From: Burkholderiales bacterium
GTDB lineage: Bacteria; Pseudomonadota; Gammaproteobacteria; Burkholderiales; Burkholderiaceae
DNA length: 6,149 bases
Reading direction: 5' to 3'
NCBI GenBank assembly: GCA_947447845.1
Contig: CANFNO010000186.1
Coordinates: 1-6,149, forward strand
A program made the position numbers and the translations under genes. Positions within the stretch are counted from its first letter, which is position 1; each line of letters starts with the position of its first letter. Positions 1 through 6,149 of the stretch are shown here, in pieces. Below the pieces are notes generated by a model, which was not told where the DNA came from, searched no databases, and saw only the letters and a list, made by a program, of their open reading frames with translations.

Positions 1-4
1 AGCA

Positions 5-19
5 TGGCAATGTGGCAAT
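5..19. repeat. Short tandem direct repeat (TGGCAAT x2)
   Basis: The heptamer TGGCAAT occurs at 5-11 and again at 13-19, giving an 8-bp period. It lies immediately upstream of, and touches, the possible -10 element. It could be a pair of half-sites for a regulator, but two copies of a 7-mer can also arise by chance. No function is assigned. Confidence 0.4.
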
Positions 20-24
20 AGAAT
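19..24 (+). promoter_or_regulatory. Possible -10 element of the opp operon promoter
   Basis: TAGAAT matches the sigma-70 -10 consensus TATAAT at five of six positions and sits in the AT-rich stretch at 17-38. A start about 7 nt downstream, near 31, would give an oppA leader of roughly 70 nt that includes the whole stem-loop at 45-92. The matching -35 hexamer would fall at or beyond the left edge, so the promoter cannot be confirmed from this window. I checked for a sigma-54 -24/-12 pair and the spacing does not fit. Confidence 0.25.
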
Positions 25-44
25 CATATTTACTTATTCGGGCT

Positions 45-92
45 CTGAGTCGCTCCGTGCAGTGGTGCACGGCCTGCACTTACCCGACTCAG
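45..92 (+). promoter_or_regulatory. Nested stem-loop in the oppA leader overlapping the RBS
   Basis: An 8-bp perfect outer stem pairs CTGAGTCG (45-52) with CGACTCAG (85-92), and a T44-G93 wobble could extend it. Inside it, a second 6-bp stem pairs GTGCAG (57-62) with CTGCAC (74-79) around an 11-nt loop that contains the palindrome GTGCAC (65-70). The 3' arm of the outer stem covers the first two bases of the AGGAG Shine-Dalgarno (91-95). In RNA this fold could limit ribosome access to oppA. In DNA the same dyads could be an operator. The internal-loop bases CTCC (53-56) are also complementary to GGAG (92-95), so a competing pairing is possible. The pairing is read directly; the function is inferred. 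Confidence 0.5.
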
Positions 93-95
93 GAG
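91..95 (+). promoter_or_regulatory. Shine-Dalgarno of oppA
   Basis: AGGAG lies 8 nt before the ATG at 104. It decides the start: an in-frame GTG at 62 opens the same frame but would put 14 residues with no signal-peptide character in front of a good signal peptide. It is the strongest Shine-Dalgarno in the operon, which fits the need for excess binding protein over permease. Confidence 0.85.
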
Positions 96-103
96 AACTA
101 ACC

Positions 104-1711
104 ATGCGATACCCACTCACCCGTACAGCTATTGCCATGATCCTGGTCTTGACCGGCGTTGGCCAAGCCGCCACGATTCCCGCTGGCACCAAGTTGAACG
201 CCAAGCAGGAACTGGTCCGCAACAACGGCTCTGAGCCTGACACCCTCGACCCGGCGCTGGCCCAAGGCGTGCCCGCCAACAACGTGCTACGCGATTTGTT
301 TGAAGGCCTCACTGCGATTGACAGTGCTGGCAACGTGGTGCCCGGCGTGGCTGAGAGTTGGAAGCAGACCGACGCAAACACCTGGGTCTTCAAATTACGC
401 AAGGATGCCAAGTGGTCCAATGGCGATGCACTCACAGCCGACGATTTTGTCTATGGCCTGCAGCGTTTTGTAGATCCCAAAACGGCGTCCGAATACGCCG
501 CCAGTTTCGGCATCTTTTTGCTGAACGGTAAAGAAATTGTGGGTGGCAAGAAGCCGCCTGCCACACTGGGTGTCAAGGCATCGGACAAATACACACTGGA
601 ACTCAAGACGCCCTATCCGGTCAACTTTTTGCCTGAGCTGCTTTCCAATACGCAGATGGGTCCGGTGCACAAAGCCACGGTTGAAAAGTTCGGCAAAGAT
701 TGGACCAAGCCTGCCCATATGGTGAACAACGGCGCCTTTGTCATGACCGACTGGCAGGTCAACAGCAAAATCGTGCTGAGCAAAAACCCAAAGTACTGGG
801 ACAGCAAGAACGTGCAGCTCAGCAAGAACACCTACCTATCGGTAGATGACAGCAATGCAGACGTCAAGCTGTATGAGTCCGGTGAGAACGACTGGGTTTA
901 CCAGTTGCCACCAGGAACCTACGACAAATACAAAACCCAGTACCCCAAGGAAATTCGCAACACGCCTATGTTGGGCCTGCGCTACTACTCCTACAACGTG
1001 GCCGACCCGCTATTCAAGGACGTGCGCGTGCGCAAGGCCCTGTCGATGGTGATTGACCGCGACACGCTGGCGCAAAAGGTCACGGCCGACGGCCAATTGC
1101 CCGCCTATGGTGTGATTGTGAAGGGCACCTTGGGCGCAGACGTCACCACCTATGACTGGGCAACCTGGCCCATGGACAAGCGCGTGACCGAAGCCAAGAA
1201 ACTACTGGCTGAGGCGGGCATCAAATCGGGCACCAAAGTTCGCTTTGCCTACAACACCGACGTCTATCACAAGAAAATGGCCATCTTTGCCTCATCCGAG
1301 TGGAAGAGCAAACTGGGCCTGGAGACCGAACTGGAGGCCATGGAATTCAAGGTGCTGATCAAGCGGCGCACGGATGGCGAGTTCCAGATGGCACGCAATG
1401 GCTGGATCGCCGACTACAACGACGCCACCACTTTTCTGACCCTGGTGCAGTGCGACTCCGAACAGAACAATCAGCGCAATTGCAACCGCAAGGCCGAGGC
1501 CCTGATTGACCAAGGCAACCTCAGCACCGATGCGGCCAAGCGCCAGTCTCTGCTAACTGAAGCCGCCAAAATGATCATGGAAGACTACCCGATGATTCCA
1601 CTGCTGCAATACACCGTGCCGCGGTTGGTGAAGTCTTATGTGGGGGGCTATACCGACACCAACATCATGGACCGCTATCGCGGCAAAGACCTCTACATCA
1701 TCCAGCACTGA
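104..1711 (+). CDS. oppA: Periplasmic oligopeptide-binding protein OppA
   Basis: This is the substrate-binding subunit of the Opp importer (SBP family 5). It captures short peptides in the periplasm and delivers them to OppBC. The product is 535 aa; E. coli OppA is 543 aa. A signal peptide covers about residues 1-22 (basic start, hydrophobic 9-19, likely cleavage after VGQA). Family landmarks seen in order are LVRNNGSEPDTLDP (37-50), RDLFEGL (63-69), GVAESW (81-86), LRKDAKWSNG (98-107), DVRVRKAL (306-313), GWIADYND (433-440) and a C-terminal YIIQH like the E. coli YIIKH. By alignment from memory, the peptide contacts Tyr109, Lys307, His371, Arg404, Arg413 and Asp419 of the E. coli/Salmonella mature protein are kept as Y131, K325, H389, R422, R431 and D437. 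Glu32, Trp397, His405 and Cys417 are replaced by Q54, F415, T423 and I435. The only cysteines are C450 and C460. It is the first gene of the operon. An MppA-like murein-peptide preference is possible. Confidence 0.95.
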   Translation: MRYPLTRTAIAMILVLTGVGQAATIPAGTKLNAKQELVRNNGSEPDTLDPALAQGVPANNVLRDLFEGLTAIDSAGNVVPGVAESWKQTDANTWVFKLRKDAKWSNGDALTADDFVYGLQRFVDPKTASEYAASFGIFLLNGKEIVGGKKPPATLGVKASDKYTLELKTPYPVNFLPELLSNTQMGPVHKATVEKFGKDWTKPAHMVNNGAFVMTDWQVNSKIVLSKNPKYWDSKNVQLSKNTYLSVDDSNADVKLYESGENDWVYQLPPGTYDKYKTQYPKEIRNTPMLGLRYYSYNVADPLFKDVRVRKALSMVIDRDTLAQKVTADGQLPAYGVIVKGTLGADVTTYDWATWPMDKRVTEAKKLLAEAGIKSGTKVRFAYNTDVYHKKMAIFASSEWKSKLGLETELEAMEFKVLIKRRTDGEFQMARNGWIADYNDATTFLTLVQCDSEQNNQRNCNRKAEALIDQGNLSTDAAKRQSLLTEAAKMIMEDYPMIPLLQYTVPRLVKSYVGGYTDTNIMDRYRGKDLYIIQH

Positions 1712-1716
1712 GACTC

Positions 1717-1740
1717 GCGCATTCATGTGGTCCTATGCGC
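1717..1740 (+). other. Small hairpin with the oppB start codon in its loop
   Basis: GCGCAT (1717-1722) is the exact reverse complement of ATGCGC (1735-1740). The 12-nt loop between them contains the oppB ATG (1725-1727). There is no convincing Shine-Dalgarno ahead of this ATG; the nearest purine stretch is TGAGA at the oppA stop, about 11 nt away. The hairpin is short and may be chance. If it forms, oppB initiation probably depends on ribosomes finishing oppA. Confidence 0.35.
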
Positions 1741-2645
1741 TGCGCAGGCTGTTAGCGACTCTGCCTACGCTGCTGGCGGTCATCACCGTCTGCTACTTGC
1801 TGCTGCACTTTACGCCAGGTGGGCCGTTCGACCGGGAGCACCGAATTGCCCCCGAAGTCATGGCCAACCTGAACGCCAAATACCACCTGGACGAACCGCT
1901 GTGGAAGCAATATCTGTTGTATCTGAACAGCGTGCTGCACGGCGACCTGGGCGCCTCGTTTCGCTATGCTGATTGGAGCGTCAACGAGTTGGTTTCCAAA
2001 GCCCTGCCGGTATCAGCCACCATCGGTGGCGGCTCACTGCTGATATCCCTAGTCATCGGTGTGGCCCTGGGATGTGTGGCGGCCTTGCGCCAGAATAGTT
2101 GGATCGATTACGGCGTCATGCTGCTGGGCAATGTGGGTAGCGCGTTTCCCTCGTTTGTGATCGGGCCGGTGCTGATTCTGGTGTTCGCCGTCTGGCTGCA
2201 ACTGCTACCGGCCGGAGGCTGGGATGGATTCAACCCGCGCTACATGGTGCTGCCCATGACCCTGCTGATATTTATCAACGTCTCCACCATTGGCCGCGTC
2301 ATGCGCGGCAGCATGATCGAGGTGCTGAGCAGCAACTACATTCGCACCGCCCGCGCCAAGGGCCTGCCCATGCGCACCGTGGTGCTGCGCCACGCCATGA
2401 AGCCGGCGTTGCTGCCGGTGGTGTCACTCATTGGGCCCCTGGCCATATCGTCGATCACGTCGGCGGTGGTCACCGAGTCGGTGTTTTCGCTGCCGGGTTT
2501 GGGCAAGTTGATCGTCAACGGTGCGGGCAACCGCGACTACACCCTGGTGCTGGGGTTGGTGGTGTTGGTGACCATCATCGCCGTCGTTTTCAACCTGCTG
2601 GTGGACCTGAGCTATGCCCTGCTCGATCCCAAAATCCGCTACTAA
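1725..2645 (+). CDS. oppB: Oligopeptide ABC transporter permease OppB
   Basis: OppB is one of the two inner-membrane channel subunits and pairs with OppC. The product is 306 aa, the same length as E. coli OppB. The first membrane segment is at about residues 9-28, followed by a large periplasmic loop with PPEV-like IAPEVMANLNAKYHLDEP (41-58) and HGDLGASF (72-79), both strongly family-like. Further hydrophobic segments follow at about 99-121, 130-160, 173-190, 228-250 and 274-300. The cytoplasmic EAA-type loop that docks on the ATPases is at about 204-231 (YIRTARAKGLP, then RHAMKPALLPV). The C-terminus is DPKIRY, identical to E. coli. The ATG at 1725 was chosen over upstream in-frame codons because it matches the family N-terminus (MWSYALRRLL); the start lies 13 nt after the oppA stop. 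The Shine-Dalgarno is weak, so translational coupling to oppA is likely. Confidence 0.95.
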   Translation: MWSYALRRLLATLPTLLAVITVCYLLLHFTPGGPFDREHRIAPEVMANLNAKYHLDEPLWKQYLLYLNSVLHGDLGASFRYADWSVNELVSKALPVSATIGGGSLLISLVIGVALGCVAALRQNSWIDYGVMLLGNVGSAFPSFVIGPVLILVFAVWLQLLPAGGWDGFNPRYMVLPMTLLIFINVSTIGRVMRGSMIEVLSSNYIRTARAKGLPMRTVVLRHAMKPALLPVVSLIGPLAISSITSAVVTESVFSLPGLGKLIVNGAGNRDYTLVLGLVVLVTIIAVVFNLLVDLSYALLDPKIRY

Positions 2646-2654
2646 GGCCCGACC

Positions 2655-3569
2655 ATGCTGCTGCCCAAAAGGGACGACCGCCTGAGCGCTGGCCTGACTG
2701 CAGTGCTGGAGGACGAGGTGCGTGGCCGCAGCCCCTGGGCCGCCGCGCGCACGCGCTTTCTGCGCAACAAGGCGGCCATGGTCAGCCTGGTGTTGCTGAC
2801 CGTGATGACGCTGGCCTGCATCGTCGGCCCCTGGTTGCTACCCAATGCCTTTGACTCCAGCGATTGGCAGGCCATGAGCCAGAAACCCACCTGGCAGGGC
2901 GCGCACTGGTTCGGCACCGACGAGTCAGGCCGCGACCTGCTGGTGCGCTGCCTGATGGGCGGGCGCATATCGCTCATGGTTGGCATGCTGGCCACGCTGG
3001 CCTCGGTCTGCGTCGGTATTGCCTGGGGTGCGACCGCCGGCTTTATCGGCGGTCGCACCGATGCGCTGATGATGCGCGTGGTGGACATGATGTATGCCGT
3101 GCCCTACCTGCTGATTGCCATCCTGATGGTCACGCTTTTGGGACGCGAGTTTTACTTGGTCGTGGTCACCATCACCGTGTTCTCGTGGATGGACATGGCG
3201 CGCGTGGTGCGTGGCCAGACGCTGTCGCTGCGCTCGCGCGAGTTTGTCGAGGCGGCCCGTGCCATGGGCGTGCCAACGCGGCGCATCATCTTTCAACACA
3301 TCGTGCCCAACCTCCTGGGTGTGGTGGTGATTTACACCACCGTCACGGTTCCGGGCGTGATCCTGACCGAGTCGGTGCTTTCCTTTCTGGGCCTGGGCAT
3401 TCAGGAACCCATGACCAGTTGGGGCGTGCTGATCCATGACGGCACCTCGGTCATGGAGGTGTCGCCGTGGATACTGCTGTTCCCCTCGGCCCTGCTGTCG
3501 GCCACGCTGTACTGCTTCAACTACATTGGCGATGGTCTGCGTGATGCGCTAGACCCCAAGGACCGATAG
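2655..3569 (+). CDS. oppC: Oligopeptide ABC transporter permease OppC
   Basis: OppC is the second channel subunit. The product is 304 aa; E. coli OppC is 302 aa. A cytoplasmic N-terminal tail with EVRGRSPWAAARTRFLRNKAA (21-41) matches the OppC_N domain and leads into the first membrane segment at about 42-62. The periplasmic motif HWFGTDESGRDLLVR (84-98) is a hallmark of Opp/Dpp C-type permeases. The EAA loop is at 197-219 (FVEAARAMGVP, then HIVPN). Near the end are SFLGLGIQEP (243-252) and FNYIGDGLRDALDPKDR (288-304), nearly identical to E. coli. The start lies 9 nt after the oppB stop. Its Shine-Dalgarno, AAGG (2644-2647), overlaps that stop codon, a layout that favours re-initiation. A perfect 13-bp inverted repeat lies within codons 125-135. 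Confidence 0.95.
   Translation: MLLPKRDDRLSAGLTAVLEDEVRGRSPWAAARTRFLRNKAAMVSLVLLTVMTLACIVGPWLLPNAFDSSDWQAMSQKPTWQGAHWFGTDESGRDLLVRCLMGGRISLMVGMLATLASVCVGIAWGATAGFIGGRTDALMMRVVDMMYAVPYLLIAILMVTLLGREFYLVVVTITVFSWMDMARVVRGQTLSLRSREFVEAARAMGVPTRRIIFQHIVPNLLGVVVIYTTVTVPGVILTESVLSFLGLGIQEPMTSWGVLIHDGTSVMEVSPWILLFPSALLSATLYCFNYIGDGLRDALDPKDR
3027..3059. repeat. Perfect 13-bp inverted repeat inside oppC
   Basis: GGTGCGACCGCCG (3027-3039) and CGGCGGTCGCACC (3047-3059) are exact reverse complements separated by 7 nt (GCTTTAT). The arms are in phase with oppC codons 125-135, which encode a Gly-rich stretch (GATAGFIGGRT) after the second membrane segment. The stem is GC-rich and should be very stable in mRNA. 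No T-tract follows, so it is not a canonical terminator. Conserved glycines in this part of the family bias the codons towards GC, which may explain part of the symmetry. Confidence 0.7.
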
Positions 3570-3576
3570 GACCCCC

Positions 3577-4570
<994 letters not shown>

Positions 4571-4578
<8 letters not shown>

Positions 4579-5578
4579 GCCCACTTCCACGGATACTGCA
4601 ACCGCGCCGCTGCTCAGCGTGCGCGATGTCAAAGTGCACTTCTCCATCCGCGATGCCAAGGGCTGGCCGTGGAGCCCACCCGGCACACTCAAGGCAGTGG
4701 ACGGTGTGTCCTTCGATCTCCATGCCGGTGAAACCCTGGGCGTGGTGGGTGAGTCGGGCTGCGGCAAGTCCACTCTGGCGCGCGCCGTGTTGAACTTGAC
4801 GCCAGCCACATCCGGCAGTGTGCGTTGGCAAGGCCAGGAAATGCTGGGTGCGCCCGAATCGCAGTGGCTAGACTTGCGCCGTGATGTGCAGATGATTTTT
4901 CAGGACCCGCTGGCCAGTCTGAACCCACGCATGACGGTGGCGCAAATCATTGGTGAGCCACTGCGCACGCACCATCCTGAACTCGGCAACACTGAAACGC
5001 TGCAGCGAGTACGCGCCATGATGCAGCGCGTGGGCCTGAGCGCAAACCAGATCAACCGCTACCCGCATGAATTTTCAGGCGGTCAATGCCAGCGCATCGG
5101 CATAGCCCGCGCCCTGATCCTGCGGCCCAAACTGATTGTCTGCGACGAACCGGTCTCAGCCCTGGATGTGTCGATCCAGGCGCAGATCGTCAACCTGCTC
5201 AAAAACTTGCAACAAGAGCTGGGCTTGGCGTTGATCTTCATTGCCCACGACCTGGCCGTGGTGCGCCACATCAGCCACCGCGTGCTGGTGATGTACCTGG
5301 GCCGCGTCATGGAGATGGCGCCGCGTGCCGCGCTCTATGAGCATCCGATGCACCCTTACACGCGTGCGCTGCTATCGGCAATTCCCATTCCCGATCCGGA
5401 GCGTGAGCGCAGCAAACCCATGCAGATTTTGCACGGCGACCTGCCCTCGCCCTTGCACCCGCCCAGCGGCTGCGTGTTTCGCACCCGGTGCCCCGTGGCG
5501 GAGCCGCGTTGTGCCGGGGATGTACCGCAATTGCATCCCATCAATGCGCAGACACAGGCGGCTTGTGTGCTGCTTTGA
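4571..5578 (+). CDS. oppF: Oligopeptide ABC transporter ATP-binding protein OppF
   Basis: OppF is the second ATPase and forms the heterodimer with OppD. The product is 335 aa; E. coli OppF is 334 aa. The insertion GWPWSPPGTLKAVDGVSF (31-48) is typical of OppF. Motifs present are Walker A GESGCGKS (60-67), Q-loop Gln111 in FQDPLASLNPR, signature FSGGQCQR (168-175), Walker B LIVCDEP (188-194) with catalytic Glu193, SALD (196-199) and switch His226. The C-terminal domain has IPIPDPE (271-277), LPSPLHPPSGCVFRTRC (291-307) and four cysteines, C301, C307, C314 and C332 (CX5CX6CX17C). The ATG at 4571 overlaps the oppD stop by 8 nt (ATGTCTAA); an in-frame ATG at 4562 would add three residues and cannot be excluded. 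Neither has a clear Shine-Dalgarno, so coupling to oppD is likely. It is the last gene of the operon. Confidence 0.94.
5552..5568 (+). other. Hairpin in the last codons of oppF
   Basis: ACACAGG (5552-5558) pairs with CTTGTGT (5562-5568) with one G-U wobble and a 3-nt loop (CGG). Only three T residues follow shortly after (5574-5576), so it is at best a poor terminator. It could protect the 3' end of the opp transcript. Function is not established. Confidence 0.3.
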
Positions 5579-5593
5579 TCGCCCCTGCCTGCA

Positions 5594-5613
5594 GCCAGCC
5601 TGGCCGGTTTTTT
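5594..5613 (+). terminator. Weak candidate intrinsic terminator of the opp operon
   Basis: A short dyad, GCCA (5594-5597) with TGGC (5601-5604), is followed by CCGG and then six T residues (5608-5613). The T-tract is convincing but the stem is only 4 bp with a 3-nt loop. It is the only terminator-like element in the 34-nt gap between oppF and the convergent MFS gene, and the T-tract ends in the MFS stop codon. Termination could instead be Rho-dependent. Confidence 0.25.
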
Positions 5614-6149
5614 CAGTCGGTACCCACAGGCGGCAAATTGCGAACCTGGCGCAAACCAGAAAAAAACCAAGCCCACATCGCCAGCAGCAGTGCACCCACA
5701 CCACCCAGGCCCATCGCGTAGCGCAATCCCCAATGCTCGCCCAGATAGCCGCCCAGCAATGCGCCCGGAATGGCCCCCAGCAACATCAGCCAGCGCACGA
5801 TGCTGGTCATACGGCCCAGCATGGGCGCCGGTGTAACGGCCTGACGCAGCGCCAGAAAGTTGATGAACATCAGCACTGCGCCAACGCCAAAGCACAGCAA
5901 CATCAGCACGAACGAAATCACTCCCCATTGACCCACAGGAGCAACGGCCAGTTGCAACCAACCCGCACCGCTTGCCGCCAAGCCAAGTAACAAACAGGGT
6001 CCGGGGCCAATGCGCGCCGAGATGCGGCTGCCAAACACACTGGCCAGCACCGTGCCCACACCCAGGCCCACGTAGCACAAACCAATTTGGTGTTCGCTCA
6101 AACCCAAGAGGCGCGTTGCAAACAGAATCTGCGTCACCATCGCGCATTG
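5613..6149 (-). CDS. MFS transporter, C-terminal part (5' end beyond window)
   Basis: The frame reads from the right edge to a TGA at 5615-5613, so 178 residues are visible and the N-terminal half lies outside the window. Five or so hydrophobic segments are seen at about visible residues 21-41, 49-67, 73-97, 115-137 and 142-164, which matches the second six-helix half of a 12-helix major facilitator. A short basic loop (GSRISARIG, about 40-48) joins two helices. LRQAVTP (101-107) followed by LGR (111-113) resembles the MFS_3/enterobactin-exporter-like group, which suggests an exporter of small molecules; the substrate is unknown. The ATG at 6140 is unlikely to be the true start because the frame stays open and a full MFS protein is about 400 aa. 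It is convergent with oppF, 34 nt apart, and so is not part of the opp operon. Confidence 0.85.
   Translation of the reverse strand, partial: QCAMVTQILFATRLLGLSEHQIGLCYVGLGVGTVLASVFGSRISARIGPGPCLLLGLAASGAGWLQLAVAPVGQWGVISFVLMLLCFGVGAVLMFINFLALRQAVTPAPMLGRMTSIVRWLMLLGAIPGALLGGYLGEHWGLRYAMGLGGVGALLLAMWAWFFSGLRQVRNLPPVGTD

Noticed and set aside
5..19. Sigma-54 (-24/-12) promoter suggested by repeated TGGCA
   Set aside because: The GG at 6-7 would need GC at 18-19, which reads AT. The spacing does not fit.
62..103. GTG at 62 as an upstream start for oppA
   Set aside because: It would add 14 residues before a clear signal peptide, and it lies inside the leader stem-loop. The ATG at 104 has AGGAG at an 8-nt spacing.
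2864..3439. 191-codon + strand frame inside oppC
   Set aside because: It is a +1/+2 shadow of oppC, rich in His, Arg and Gly as expected from GC-rich frame-shifted reading, and has no domain.
5660..5666. Seven-A run (T7 on the MFS strand) as a frameshift or terminator signal
   Set aside because: It encodes two ordinary Phe codons near the MFS C-terminus, has no preceding hairpin on that strand, and the frame continues intact to a family-like end.
5356..6147. 263-codon open frame on the - strand over the oppF end and the MFS gene
   Set aside because: It is in a different frame from the MFS protein, crosses the convergent junction and has no family features, whereas the 5613-6149 frame shows clear MFS motifs.

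Overview
The window carries a complete five-gene oligopeptide ABC importer operon, oppA-oppB-oppC-oppD-oppF, on the + strand. The 3' part of an MFS transporter gene converges on it from the - strand and runs off the right edge. The gene order, protein lengths (535, 306, 304, 333 and 335 aa) and sequence motifs match the enterobacterial Opp system closely. The GC-rich, proteobacterial-looking coding sequence suggests a betaproteobacterium, perhaps Comamonadaceae (Rhodoferax/Polaromonas-like). That taxonomic call is inferred from general resemblance, not from a search.

Layout: bases 1-103 hold no gene. They contain a possible -10 element, a short tandem repeat, and a nested stem-loop whose outer arm runs into the oppA Shine-Dalgarno. 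The permease genes follow with 13, 9 and 7 nt gaps and finally an 8 nt overlap, so they are almost certainly one transcript. Only 34 nt separate the oppF stop from the stop of the convergent MFS gene, and there is no strong terminator there.

Function: OppA is exported and captures peptides in the periplasm. OppB and OppC form the inner-membrane channel. OppD and OppF are the two cytoplasmic ATPases. Both ATPases have complete catalytic motifs and a C-terminal four-cysteine motif of the kind associated with a [4Fe-4S] cluster in this family. The system supplies peptides as carbon and nitrogen sources and may recycle cell-wall peptides.

I found no wholly new system here. The points most worth a second look are the nested hairpin over the oppA ribosome-binding site, a perfect 13-bp inverted repeat inside oppC, an apparent relocation of the OppA cysteine pair compared with E. 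coli, and an oppB start codon that lies in a hairpin loop with no clear Shine-Dalgarno.
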